NCBI RefSeq assembly: GCF_964246085.1
Contig: NZ_CAXTPD010000005.1
Origin: Brotaphodocola sp003480315
Lineage (GTDB): Bacteria > Bacillota > Clostridia > Lachnospirales > Lachnospiraceae
Reading direction: 5' to 3' (one strand)
Length of the DNA stretch: 64,000 nt
Both the position numbers and the translations under genes were made by a program. The notes below the pieces were generated by a model. The model made no database searches and had not been told where the DNA came from. It worked only from the letters and a program-made list of their open reading frames with translations. Positions 56,022-64,000 of this stretch are shown here, one piece after another (positions within the stretch are counted from its first letter, which is position 1; the number at the start of each line of letters is the position of its first letter).

Positions 56022-58085
56022 TCAGATCAGAAACTGGTCATGCACCAGACTCTGGATCTGATCGGTGGTCTGCAGCAGCAGGCGGCACTGATCCTGGAAA
56101 ATCCTGGTCAGATGACTGATCTCACCGGAGAGCGAAATCTCGTCTGGCTCTTCCTCTTTTTTCTGAAGCAGTTCCTTCACCAGAGCATAGATATTCTCGT
56201 GCGGCATCAGACGCCGGTATCCCCATTTCAGGCGGTCCTGCGGCTGATTTAACACATAGTCGGTGAAATGGTTGTAAACCTCTTCATCAAACATGAAAGC
56301 GTAGGCATTGTTGTCTACCTGATAGAGCTTTCGCAGGGCAGAAGAGAGGTTCTGCTCCTTTAAGTTGGCAATGGCACCGCCGATCAGGCGGATGTTCTGC
56401 AGCAGGATTTCATGCGGGTAGTGGACATTGCCGTACCAGTCAATGCGTACCAGCTCATCCTGGGCGTATTTGAAACGGCGAAGAGCTTCTTTTTCGGCTT
56501 CCCGGGCTTCCAGATACAGGCATTCGGCCTCTTCTTGTCTTCCTTCTGACAGAAGCGCACGATAATGACTGTTTAAGCTTCTGCGGGATTCATAACGGCT
56601 TTCCGCTACATCCGTTGCATCGGAGAGCATTTTTTCCAGGTCAGAAATCTTTTCTGCCAGAGAAGCCAGAGTCATAGGACTGATGAGATCCATGGCAACG
56701 AAGGAACGGAGAATCTCACTGGATGCGTTGTAGCCGTCCAGGGCACGCTTCATGACCGGAGCGGAGCATAACGGAATGACGCAGGTTTCGTCAAGAGCCA
56801 TGATGAGAAGAGCGAAGAGCTCATGATGAAGCCGGTAGACCTGCTCATCATAAAAGGCATCGTTATCAAACTGAGAGTGATAGTGAGTCTCCATAAAGCT
56901 TCCGCCCGTAAAATCGTTGACCATGGACGGGATGCCGGCAATAGCCATGGAAAAGTCATCGGACCAGGTCTCGATCGGGGATGTGACGCGGGTCTCCTCC
57001 GGGTATGCCTGGGTCAGATCCGGAAGCTCAGATAGGTATTCCTCCAGAAACCGTGTATATTCGTAGCAGCTGCGGATGCGTGCGCGGGTACCGTGCGCCA
57101 GGGCAGGAAGCTCGAAGTTTAAGTCAGCAATGACCTTTCCTACCCATTCCGGGTGTGCAGTGAACACCTGCTCGTATGCACCGGTGGACCAGTCAAAATT
57201 GGAATCCACAACCCCCCATTCCTCAGCAGCCATGGCGCAGATCACAATGGTATTATTCGGTGTAACGCCGCTTGCGAGAAGTGCCTTTGCAATGCCAAAC
57301 ATCAGGGCGATCGCCGTATTGTCATCCTGAAAGCCGCTGAAGTAAGAATCATAGTGAGCAGACAGTAAAACCATGCGGTCCGGATGACGGCCCGGAATGC
57401 TTCCCACGATGTTGTAGGTGGTACAGTCCCGGGTGACACGGCTGTCTGCATCCAGGGTGACGGTCATCTCGGCAGTGCGCTCCAAAAGCTCTTTTAAGGG
57501 ATCGGCGTCCTTCCGGGAGATGGAGAACGCAGGTGCATTCTCCGGGCCTGCGATATCCTGGGCATTTAAGGCTTCGTCATCGATCTCTCCGTAGCCGCCG
57601 CTCTGTACGGCGATCAGGGCAGCAGCGCCCTTTAAGTGTGCCTGGTAAACCGGGTAATTGATCCACCACTCATCGCGCTGGTTGATATCTACGAGAACCA
57701 GCTTTCCGGTGACATCCTTCCCTTCGTAGTCAGAAGCGGTTCCCTTTCCAAGATACATCAGGGAAAATTCCTTCGGTCCATCGGTAACAAACGTCGTCTG
57801 GTAAGCGCCAAGCTGGATCTCGTGATGAGTACCATCTTCACCGGAGTAGGAAAGAACAGCTTTTTTAAATTCCCAGCCATCGACTTTGACGGCATCTTTT
57901 CTCACATCGGAAAGGCCAATGGCTTCCATTTCCTGTTTCAGCATTTCACCGGTCTCAAACTCGGCGCGGGAACCGGCCGGACGGTAGCCCAGAACCGGAT
58001 TGGTGCGAAACTGCTCCATACGCTTGGCCAGCCGGTAGGAGTAATCTATATCAAGGTTTTTCAGAATGGATTCCTGTAAGTTCAT
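56022..58085 (-). CDS. M28-family metallopeptidase with PA domain and C-terminal extension
   Basis: A 687-residue M28 zinc aminopeptidase or carboxypeptidase. A PA-type insert covers about residues 110-225. Zinc and catalytic residues: SAHYDSYFSGFQDDN (His and Asp), AAEEWG (Glu-Glu), DLNFE and the late ETHYHSQFD (His). The C-terminal about 200 residues form a helical domain used for dimerisation or substrate binding. No signal peptide, so it is probably cytoplasmic. GGAGG lies 10 bases before the ATG. It may take part in peptide use with the other peptidases of the window, but it lies far from them and is divergent from the riboflavin operon. Confidence 0.88.
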   Translation of the reverse strand: MNLQESILKNLDIDYSYRLAKRMEQFRTNPVLGYRPAGSRAEFETGEMLKQEMEAIGLSDVRKDAVKVDGWEFKKAVLSYSGEDGTHHEIQLGAYQTTFVTDGPKEFSLMYLGKGTASDYEGKDVTGKLVLVDINQRDEWWINYPVYQAHLKGAAALIAVQSGGYGEIDDEALNAQDIAGPENAPAFSISRKDADPLKELLERTAEMTVTLDADSRVTRDCTTYNIVGSIPGRHPDRMVLLSAHYDSYFSGFQDDNTAIALMFGIAKALLASGVTPNNTIVICAMAAEEWGVVDSNFDWSTGAYEQVFTAHPEWVGKVIADLNFELPALAHGTRARIRSCYEYTRFLEEYLSELPDLTQAYPEETRVTSPIETWSDDFSMAIAGIPSMVNDFTGGSFMETHYHSQFDNDAFYDEQVYRLHHELFALLIMALDETCVIPLCSAPVMKRALDGYNASSEILRSFVAMDLISPMTLASLAEKISDLEKMLSDATDVAESRYESRRSLNSHYRALLSEGRQEEAECLYLEAREAEKEALRRFKYAQDELVRIDWYGNVHYPHEILLQNIRLIGGAIANLKEQNLSSALRKLYQVDNNAYAFMFDEEVYNHFTDYVLNQPQDRLKWGYRRLMPHENIYALVKELLQKKEEEPDEISLSGEISHLTRIFQDQCRLLLQTTDQIQSLVHDQFLI

Positions 58086-58194
58086 GTATGTGCAACCTCC
58101 GTTTTTACGATAAAAATGATTATAACAGATTATAACACTGAATGACGGGATAGGAAAGAAAAATGGTAAAAAAGAAAAATTCTAAAAAAACCAC

Positions 58195-58223
58195 TTGATT
58201 TTCTGAAAATTGCGTGGTAATAT
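58195..58223 (+). promoter_or_regulatory. promoter of the riboflavin operon
   Basis: TTGATT, 17 bases, TAATAT on the plus strand, just upstream of the FMN riboswitch. Confidence 0.5.
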
Positions 58224-58244
58224 TCAAATCAACAAAATAAAACA

Positions 58245-58351
58245 GTCTTCAGGGCGGAGTGAAAATCTCCACCGGTGGTAAAGCCCACGAGCCGCAAGGC
58301 ATGATTCGGTGTAATTCCGAAGCCGACAGTATAGTCTGGATGAAAGAAGAA
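58245..58351 (+). promoter_or_regulatory. FMN riboswitch (RFN element)
   Basis: Conserved RFN segments are present in order: CTTCAGGGCGGAGTGAAA, ACCGGTGGTAAAGCCC, ATTCGGTGTAATTCCG and GCCGACAGTATAGTCTGGAT. The closing stem pairs 58246-58250 with 58346-58350. It binds flavin mononucleotide and lowers expression of the rib operon when flavin is plentiful. A terminator lies 50 bases downstream as expression platform. Confidence 0.96.
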
Positions 58352-58400
58352 AAACTGTGTGCATTTCCGGTTGGAATGTACTGTATCAAGTTAGAATCAA

Positions 58401-58437
58401 AGCTCTGGAATTCATTTCCGGAGCTTTTTCTTTTTTT
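58401..58437 (+). terminator. terminator of the FMN riboswitch expression platform
   Basis: A 10-bp stem (58401-58410 with 58416-58425, one G-U pair), five-base loop and an interrupted T-run of 12 bases, between riboswitch and ribD. FMN binding would favour this hairpin and stop transcription. Confidence 0.85.
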
Positions 58438-58470
58438 GCACCTGGGACCTGCAAAGGGAGGCATGTAATT

Positions 58471-59574
58471 TTGACGGAATATGAATGGATGCGCCGGGCC
58501 ATAGAGTTGGCAAAACAGGGAGAGGGCTGGACAAGTCCCAATCCGCTGGTTGGCGCTGTGATCGTAAAGCAAGGACAGATCATTGGAGAAGGCTATCATG
58601 CCAGATATGGTGAATATCATGCAGAACGAAATGCCCTGATGGCCTGCACAGAACCAGCAGAGGGGGCGGATCTGTATGTAACGCTGGAGCCATGCTGTCA
58701 TTACGGGAAGCAGCCGCCTTGTGTGGAGGCCATTGTGCAGGCCGGGATCCGGAGGGTGTTCGTTGGGTCGGATGATCCGAATCCGTTGGTAGCAGGAAAA
58801 GGGATCCGGTATCTGCGGGAGCGGGGCATCACAGTGGAAACCCATGTGCTGAAAGAGGAATGCGATCGTTTGAATCCGGTGTTTTTTCATTACATTCGAA
58901 AAAAAACGCCCTATGTGGTTATGAAATATGCTATGACGATGGATGGAAAGATTGCTGCCTATACCGGCGCGTCGAAGTGGGTTACCGGAGAGCAGGCCAG
59001 GGCAAATGTTCAGCAGGAGCGGCACCGTTATCGTGGAATCATGGTGGGAGTCGGTACCGTGCTGGCAGATGACCCCATGTTAAGCTGCAGGATGCCCGGT
59101 GGAAGAAATCCGGTGCGGATTATCTGTGATACGCATTTACGGACACCGCTTTCTTCTCAGGTCGTGAAGACGGCAAAAGAAATCTCCACGATCCTGGCAG
59201 TCTGTGAGACAGACAAGAGCAGATACCAGCCTTATCAAGAGGCCGGATGTCAGATCCTGACACTGCCTGATTCTGATGGCCATCTGGATCTGAATGCCCT
59301 TATGGAAAAGCTTGGGGAAGAACGGATCGACAGTGTTCTCTTAGAGGGCGGAGGAACCTTGAACTGGGCAGCATTAAAAAGCGGAATCGTACGTGAGGTA
59401 CATGCTTATATGGCACCAAAGCTTTTTGGCGGCTCGGAGGCAAAAACTCCGGTGGAAGGCCAGGGCGTGCCTGACCCTGCGGAGGCAGTACATCTAAAGG
59501 TCAGAGAAATCCGTCACCTGGGAGAGGATTTGCTGATTGAAAGTGAGGTGCAGGATGTTTACGGGAATTGTTGA
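58471..59574 (+). CDS. ribD: bifunctional pyrimidine deaminase/reductase RibD
   Basis: A 367-residue enzyme for two consecutive steps of riboflavin synthesis. The N-terminal deaminase has zinc motif HAERNAL and EPCCHYGKQPPC; the C-terminal reductase follows from about residue 145 (VVMKYAMTMDGKIAA, LLEGGGTLNWA). The start is a TTG at 58471 with AGGGAGG 9 bases upstream; longer frames run into the riboswitch terminator and lack the family N-terminus. It overlaps ribE by 20 bases and is controlled by the FMN riboswitch. Confidence 0.95.
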   Translation: MTEYEWMRRAIELAKQGEGWTSPNPLVGAVIVKQGQIIGEGYHARYGEYHAERNALMACTEPAEGADLYVTLEPCCHYGKQPPCVEAIVQAGIRRVFVGSDDPNPLVAGKGIRYLRERGITVETHVLKEECDRLNPVFFHYIRKKTPYVVMKYAMTMDGKIAAYTGASKWVTGEQARANVQQERHRYRGIMVGVGTVLADDPMLSCRMPGGRNPVRIICDTHLRTPLSSQVVKTAKEISTILAVCETDKSRYQPYQEAGCQILTLPDSDGHLDLNALMEKLGEERIDSVLLEGGGTLNWAALKSGIVREVHAYMAPKLFGGSEAKTPVEGQGVPDPAEAVHLKVREIRHLGEDLLIESEVQDVYGNC

Positions 59575-60244
59575 AGAAATCGGAACGCTCAAAAAGATTG
59601 TCTGGGGCACCCATTCGGCGGCACTCACCATTCAGGCCGATCGCATTCTTTCGGACGCGGCGGTAGGTGACAGCATAGCAGTGAACGGAATCTGTCTGAC
59701 GGTCACAAGTCTGGGAAATGCAGTTTTTACGGCAGATGTGATGCACGAGACGCTGAACCGTTCCTCCTTAAAAGGGGCAAAACCCGGCATGCATGTGAAC
59801 CTGGAACGTGCTATGGCAGCAGGCGGACGGTTCGGAGGCCACATTGTGAGCGGCCACGTTGACGGAACCGGAACAATCCGTGAAATCCGGACGGATGACA
59901 ATGCTGTGTGGTATACGATCAGTGCGGGGCCAAAGCTTCTCCGCTATATCGTAGAGAAAGGCTCCATCACCGTCGACGGTATCAGCCTGACGGTGGCAGC
60001 TGCAGCAGCGGACAGCTTTTCTGTTTCCACGATCCCGCATACAAATGCGGTGACAACGCTTGGAGAACGTAAAGTTGGAGATCTGGTCAATCTGGAAACC
60101 GATATTATCGGAAAATATGTGGAGAGGCTTATGCGTCCGGAAGAACCGGAGACGCAGCAGAATACAGGAGCCGGCATGAAGCATAAGACAGAATCATCCG
60201 GTGGCGGCGTCACGAAAGAATTTTTGGCCAGGTATGGTTTTTGA
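59555..60244 (+). CDS. ribE: riboflavin synthase alpha subunit
   Basis: A 229-residue riboflavin synthase, converting two 6,7-dimethyl-8-ribityllumazine molecules to riboflavin. Two homologous lumazine-binding repeats are visible, the first opening with MFTGIVEEIGTL and DSIAVNGICLTV, the second with GSITVDGISLTV. The ATG at 59555 gives the invariant MFTGI N-terminus and overlaps the end of ribD; GAGGTG is 6 bases upstream. The last 20 residues are a variable tail. Confidence 0.95.
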   Translation: MFTGIVEEIGTLKKIVWGTHSAALTIQADRILSDAAVGDSIAVNGICLTVTSLGNAVFTADVMHETLNRSSLKGAKPGMHVNLERAMAAGGRFGGHIVSGHVDGTGTIREIRTDDNAVWYTISAGPKLLRYIVEKGSITVDGISLTVAAAAADSFSVSTIPHTNAVTTLGERKVGDLVNLETDIIGKYVERLMRPEEPETQQNTGAGMKHKTESSGGGVTKEFLARYGF

Positions 60245-60269
60245 GGATACAGGAAGGAGAATAAGCATT

Positions 60270-61469
60270 ATGATTCAGTACAATACAGTAGAAGAAGCAT
60301 TGGAAGAGCTTCGAAAGGGACATGTCATCCTGGTGACAGACGATGCTGACCGGGAAAATGAGGGTGATTTTATCTGTGCGGCAGAGTACGCTACTACCGA
60401 GAATATTAATTTCATGGCAACACACGGAAAAGGCCTGATCTGTATGCCGATGTCTGCAGCTTATGCGGAAAAGCTCCAGTTTCCGCAGATGGTTTCGAAC
60501 AATACGGACAATCATGAGACTGCATTTACGGTTTCCGTGGACTGTGTCGATACTACGACCGGTATTTCTGCGGCGGAACGCTCTGTGACGGCATTGCGCT
60601 GTGTAGCCGATGATGCAAAGCCGGCAGATTTTCGCAGACCGGGTCATATGTTCCCGCTGGTGGCAAAGAAAAACGGAGTGCTGGAGCGAAATGGACATAC
60701 AGAAGCAACCGTTGATCTGTGCCGCCTGGCCGGTTTAAAGGAATGCGGCCTCTGCTGTGAGATCATGCGGGAGGACGGAACGATGATGCGTACTTCGGAG
60801 CTGATAGAGCTGGCGAAAAAGTGGGATCTGAAATTTATCACGATCCAGGCCCTGCAGGCATATCGGAAATGCCATGAGAAGCTGGTGGACCGGGTGACCG
60901 TAACCCGCATGCCGACAAAATATGGAGAATTTACGGCATACGGATTTGTAAACCGTCTGAACGGCGAACATCATGTGGCACTGGTGAAGGGCAGCATCGG
61001 CGATGGTGAGAATGTCCTTTGCCGTATTCACTCAGAGTGTCTGACAGGTGATACCTTCGGTTCCCTGCGCTGTGACTGCGGACAGCAGTTTGCCGCAGCT
61101 ATGACCCAGATTGAACAGGAAGGCAGAGGTATTCTTTTGTATATGCGTCAGGAAGGCCGGGGCATTGGCCTTATCAATAAGCTGAAGGCTTACGAGCTGC
61201 AGGAACAGGGTATGGATACACTGGAAGCAAATCTGGCTCTGGGCTTTGCGGGAGATGAGCGGGAATATTACATCGGCGCCCAGATCCTGAAAGATCTCGG
61301 GGTGAAGAGCATGCGGCTTCTTACCAACAATCCGGATAAAGTGTACCAGCTTTCCGAGTTTGGCATGACGATCAGGGAACGGGTACCGATTCAGATGAGT
61401 GCCACAAAATATGACCTGTTCTATCTGCGGACAAAACAGCAGCGCATGGGACACCTGTTACGGTATTAA
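60270..61469 (+). CDS. ribBA: bifunctional DHBP synthase/GTP cyclohydrolase II
   Basis: A 399-residue fusion. The RibB half (about 1-200; VTDDADRENEGDFICAAE) makes 3,4-dihydroxy-2-butanone 4-phosphate from ribulose 5-phosphate. The RibA half (about 205-399; HSECLTGDTFGSLRCDCG with three zinc cysteines, MRQEGRGIGL) opens GTP. Together they supply both starting units. ATG at 60270 has AAGGAGA 9 bases upstream; the longer frame from 60201 is not used. Confidence 0.96.
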   Translation: MIQYNTVEEALEELRKGHVILVTDDADRENEGDFICAAEYATTENINFMATHGKGLICMPMSAAYAEKLQFPQMVSNNTDNHETAFTVSVDCVDTTTGISAAERSVTALRCVADDAKPADFRRPGHMFPLVAKKNGVLERNGHTEATVDLCRLAGLKECGLCCEIMREDGTMMRTSELIELAKKWDLKFITIQALQAYRKCHEKLVDRVTVTRMPTKYGEFTAYGFVNRLNGEHHVALVKGSIGDGENVLCRIHSECLTGDTFGSLRCDCGQQFAAAMTQIEQEGRGILLYMRQEGRGIGLINKLKAYELQEQGMDTLEANLALGFAGDEREYYIGAQILKDLGVKSMRLLTNNPDKVYQLSEFGMTIRERVPIQMSATKYDLFYLRTKQQRMGHLLRY

Positions 61470-61518
61470 AATCTGTTATTGAGAATCACATAATATATAG
61501 AAGAAAGAAGGATCAATC

Positions 61519-61986
61519 ATGAGAGTACTGGAAGGAAAAGTAGTAGCGCAGGGAATCCGTGTAGGAATCGTGGCAGCAAGATTTAATGAGTTTATCACAT
61601 CGAAGCTGGTGGGAGGTGCCCTGGACGGGCTGAAACGTCATGACGTAAAAGAGGAAGATATTGATGTTGCCTGGGTGCCTGGCGCTTTCGAGATTCCGCT
61701 GATTGCGTCTAAAATGGCAAAGAGCAAAAAATATGATGCAGTGATCTGCGTTGGCGCAGTGATCCGCGGCAGCACAAGCCATTATGATTATGTGTGCAGT
61801 GAGGTTTCCAAGGGGATTGCCAATGTTTCCTTAAACAGCGATATTCCGGTGATGTTCGGTGTGCTGACGACCGACAATATTGAGCAGGCTATTGAACGGG
61901 CCGGAAGCAAGGCGGGAAATAAGGGATACGAGTGCGCCACCGGTGCCATTGAGATGGTGAATCTGATCCGTGCACTGGAGTCATAA
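61519..61986 (+). CDS. ribH: 6,7-dimethyl-8-ribityllumazine synthase
   Basis: A 155-residue lumazine synthase that joins the RibB and RibD products and forms icosahedral or pentameric shells. The family segments ARFNEFITSKLVGGALD, WVPGAFEIPL, GAVIRGSTSHYDYV and GVLTTDNIEQAIERAG are present. It is the last gene of the riboflavin operon, 49 bases after ribBA. No clear terminator is seen after it. Confidence 0.96.
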   Translation: MRVLEGKVVAQGIRVGIVAARFNEFITSKLVGGALDGLKRHDVKEEDIDVAWVPGAFEIPLIASKMAKSKKYDAVICVGAVIRGSTSHYDYVCSEVSKGIANVSLNSDIPVMFGVLTTDNIEQAIERAGSKAGNKGYECATGAIEMVNLIRALES

Positions 61987-62038
61987 AAACAAAAGCCCGG
62001 AAAATGCGGCCACTTTTGCAATGTGAAGCAATAAAATA

Positions 62039-62066
62039 TTGACGAATCTTATTTTTCGGTTACAAT
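62039..62066 (+). promoter_or_regulatory. promoter of the ACT-domain gene
   Basis: TTGACG, 16 bases, TACAAT on the plus strand, about 50 bases before the start codon at 62115. Confidence 0.55.
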
Positions 62067-62114
62067 AGGTAATAACGATGTTATTATAAAGAACTGAAAG
62101 TGAGGAAATTTGCG

Positions 62115-62525
62115 ATGTTAAGACAGGTTTCTGTTTATGCTGAAAATAAAAAAGGGGCATTAAAGGTTATTACCGGAATTCTGACTGAGGCTCAGATCAA
62201 CATTCTGGGTTCTGTTACCAACGACAGCGCTGAGTATGGAATCATCCGCATGGTTGTCACGGATCCGGATAAGGCGCAGGAAATCCTTCAGGAGGCAGGT
62301 TATCTCTGCCGCCTGACCAATGTGCTTGGCATTGAGATTGAGGATGAGGTGGGAAGTTTAAACCATGTGCTGGCAGCGTTTCTTGAGAGCAATATTAACG
62401 TAAATTACCAGTATCTGTCCTTTAACCGTCAGTCCGGCAAGCCGGTCATGGTGCTCCACGCCGATGATTGTGAGTTTGTAGAGAAATGTCTGGCAGCTAA
62501 GGGTTTTCAGATGACCGAAGTATAA
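62115..62525 (+). CDS. tandem ACT-domain protein
   Basis: A 136-residue protein with two ACT domains (about 1-66 and 68-136), the second starting GIEIEDEVGSLNHVLAAFLE. ACT domains bind amino acids as allosteric ligands; free-standing tandem proteins of this kind are found in many Clostridia, often next to phenylacetate-CoA ligase genes, which are not seen here. The ATG at 62115 with TGAGGA 8 bases upstream is preferred to the GTG at 62100. Ligand and target unknown. Confidence 0.87.
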   Translation: MLRQVSVYAENKKGALKVITGILTEAQINILGSVTNDSAEYGIIRMVVTDPDKAQEILQEAGYLCRLTNVLGIEIEDEVGSLNHVLAAFLESNINVNYQYLSFNRQSGKPVMVLHADDCEFVEKCLAAKGFQMTEV

Positions 62526-62544
62526 AATAACAGAATCAGATAAA

Positions 62545-62585
62545 ATGAGGGATGTGATGGTAGTATGCCAGGCATCCCCATTTTT
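62545..62585 (+). terminator. possible terminator after the ACT-domain gene
   Basis: GGGATG (62549-62554) pairs with CATCCC (62573-62578), extended by outer pairs with one bulge, followed by five T. Loop is 18 bases, so strength is moderate. Confidence 0.5.
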
Positions 62586-62607
62586 GGTATTGGCAGGAGA
62601 TAATGAC

Positions 62608-63141
62608 ATGAAATTTGATAAACTGGAACAGAACATTATTGATATGATCAAGGAGGAGCAGGCCAAGCTTGGTTATCGGAGGGAAAATATCCGCCTGTAT
62701 TATCCTCTCAGTTCCCTGGTCCATCTGACCGGAGAAAAGCTTGGAGAACAGGAGATGCTGGCCCTGCTGACTGAATTCGGCAAAAAAACAAAGACATGTC
62801 TCGGCGGCGTGACGGTTGCGGCAAAGAAGGAACGCTTCTGTTTTCTGATTCCGGAGGAGGGTGTTGCTTATGTAAAGGAACATACCAGACCCAATGAATT
62901 TATCCGCGATCTTGTAGAACTGGTGGGAAAGCACGGCTGTACCATGGAGGAGATCAAAGCACTATTTGAAAAACAGCCCTGGCCGGTAACAGTGGAGCCG
63001 GTGAAAAACGGAGAATTTGATATTCTGATCCGTTTTGACAAAGAGGCAGATGATCCTTATTACTATTGTTTTAAAGACGAAGGATGCCACATCATTTATC
63101 ACCGTTTTTTACCGGAAGATTACGCAGATTTTGAATTTTAG
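62608..63141 (+). CDS. DUF3877 family protein
   Basis: A 177-residue soluble protein matching my recollection of DUF3877, found in Clostridia with no known function. Conserved-looking segments are LGYRRENIRLYYPLSSL, CFLIPEEGVAYV and YYYCFKDEGCHIIYHRFLP. The ATG at 62608 with CAGGAGA 7 bases upstream is used; the open frame from 62545 overlaps the upstream terminator. It may be cotranscribed with the Lon-like gene, 23 bases downstream. Confidence 0.75.
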   Translation: MKFDKLEQNIIDMIKEEQAKLGYRRENIRLYYPLSSLVHLTGEKLGEQEMLALLTEFGKKTKTCLGGVTVAAKKERFCFLIPEEGVAYVKEHTRPNEFIRDLVELVGKHGCTMEEIKALFEKQPWPVTVEPVKNGEFDILIRFDKEADDPYYYCFKDEGCHIIYHRFLPEDYADFEF

Positions 63142-63164
63142 CATGCATAAGCGGGAGGAACCAT

Positions 63165-64000
63165 ATGCCAGTATTTGATTTCAGTGACGCGCCGGACAAA
63201 AAGAATCCGGCCGAATGTACATACACCACGTTTCAGTCCAGTGAGCCGGAGGCATCACCGGAAAAGCCAATCCTGATTCTGGATAACAGCAGGAAAAAGT
63301 GGCAACACCATTCCTGTGGAATGTTTACCAATCCGGTCAAACGTACGACCTTTGAATTTAATGAGGAGGATGGCACCGTCAGTGCTGATATTTTGAAAAT
63401 TGATGCGCGGTTTGTCAGTCTGTTAAAATGGCTTGGCGAAAACCATATCAGTGTCCGTTTATCAGGAGAAAACCGTCCGGAGGGATATGCGGTTTACAAA
63501 ATCCGGGAAACTGCCTTTGGCGGTGGTACGAAGCTTTCTGCGGAGGACGGATTTTTGCAGTTCATGATCGAGCGCCTGTTTGCGAGCAATGCTCCCGGGG
63601 AAGCGGAGAACGATGAGAGCCTGGAAGAGGCCGGAGATGACATGAAGCTTACCAGCCTTCAGAGTATTACGGACTTTATGAATTGTGCAGGAAGAACCTT
63701 GCCGGACAACATCCGTCTCTGGGCCAGAAGAAACCTTGCGGTGGCACGATCCCATGAGGTATCTCCGGAAGAACGCCGTCATGCGCAGCGGGCGCTTTCC
63801 ATCATGATGAATGTGCAGTGGAAGAGCAATTATTTTGAGTCCATCGACCCGAAGGAGGCACGCCGCATTCTGGATGAAGAGCTTTACGGCATGGAGCGGG
63901 TAAAACAGCGTATCATTGAGACGATCATTCAGATCAACCGGACTCACACACTTCCGGCTTATGGACTTTTGCTGGTAGGACCGGCTGGAACCGGTAAATC
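63165..64000 (+). CDS. Lon-like AAA+ protein, N-terminal part (cut by window end)
   Basis: The first 278 residues of a larger protein. About residues 1-205 are a variable N-terminal region without the usual LonA N-domain. The segment LDEELYGMERVKQRIIETI resembles the helix before the ATPase of Lon, and LLLVGPAGTGKS is Walker A, where the window stops. GGGAGG is 6 bases before the ATG. The Ser-Lys protease dyad, if present, lies outside the window. Could be a Lon-type protease or a related AAA+ chaperone. Confidence 0.75.
   Translation, partial: MPVFDFSDAPDKKNPAECTYTTFQSSEPEASPEKPILILDNSRKKWQHHSCGMFTNPVKRTTFEFNEEDGTVSADILKIDARFVSLLKWLGENHISVRLSGENRPEGYAVYKIRETAFGGGTKLSAEDGFLQFMIERLFASNAPGEAENDESLEEAGDDMKLTSLQSITDFMNCAGRTLPDNIRLWARRNLAVARSHEVSPEERRHAQRALSIMMNVQWKSNYFESIDPKEARRILDEELYGMERVKQRIIETIIQINRTHTLPAYGLLLVGPAGTGK

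Noticed and set aside
58357..58470. Longer ribD frame starting at 58357
   Set aside because: It would begin just after the riboswitch and run through its terminator; the family N-terminus starts at TTG 58471 with a strong ribosome binding site.

Overview
The window reads as a chromosome segment of an anaerobic, low-to-mid GC Gram-positive of the class Clostridia, most likely Lachnospiraceae. This rests on the gene families (McsA/McsB/ClpC, DUF6465, DUF1576, DUF3877, an M55 D-aminopeptidase operon, a Na+-pumping biotin decarboxylase set, anaerobic NrdG), strong Shine-Dalgarno sites of the AGGAGG type and sigma-A promoters of the TTGACA/TATAAT type. The species cannot be fixed from the sequence alone. 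I see no prophage, insertion sequence or CRISPR array; only one tRNA (Trp) is present.

Layout. 1-4.4 kb: the end of an aconitase-family gene, two LysR regulators and NADP-isocitrate dehydrogenase (oxidative branch of a partial TCA cycle, leading to glutamate). 4.6-18.4 kb: a peptide and D-amino-acid region: D-amino acid aminotransferase, P1 peptidase, a class-I amidotransferase-type hydrolase, a catalytically degenerate sigma54-type AAA+ regulator divergent from a complete Dpp/Opp peptide importer, an M55 D-aminopeptidase, an M42 aminopeptidase and the AzlCD amino-acid exporter. 18.5-25.8 kb: an H1-like basic protein, an rRNA methyltransferase, a DUF1576 membrane protein, RluA pseudouridine synthase, DinB polymerase and a D,D-carboxypeptidase. 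25.9-31.3 kb: a biotin-dependent Na+ pump and carboxyltransferase operon. 31.4-35.4 kb: two envelope proteins that share cadherin-like domains. 35.4-41.9 kb: gntR-mcsA-mcsB-clpC, a small conserved gene and radA (protein quality control and DNA repair). 42-46.2 kb: tRNA-Trp, a nuclease-helicase, a LysR regulator, a possible small RNA and an eroded alpha-E/transglutaminase locus. 46.2-58 kb: a tandem aspartoacylase-like pair, a YihY membrane protein, a heterodimeric ABC exporter, nrdG, a split chromate-type transporter, a stand-alone GT51 glycosyltransferase, a GNAT acetyltransferase and an M28 peptidase. 58.2-62 kb: an FMN-riboswitch-controlled riboflavin operon ribD-ribE-ribBA-ribH. 62-64 kb: an ACT-domain protein, a DUF3877 protein and the start of a Lon-like AAA+ protein cut by the window end.

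How genes may work together. The 4.6-18.4 kb block could import short peptides, possibly wall-derived ones rich in D-residues, cleave them with dedicated peptidases, deaminate D-amino acids and export excess branched amino acids. The 26-31 kb operon carries two carboxyltransferases (CoA-ester type and pyruvate/oxaloacetate type) around one biotin carrier and a membrane decarboxylase, so carboxyl transfer could be coupled to sodium export.

The most unusual points are the AAA+ regulator that lacks the sigma54-contact loop and several ATPase residues; the active/inactive aspartoacylase pair; the relic of an alpha-E/transglutaminase system; GntR standing where CtsR is found in the Bacillus clpC operon, with a clear palindromic operator; a long hairpin burying the ribosome binding site of the GT51 gene; and several genes whose stop codon sits inside the loop of a terminator hairpin.
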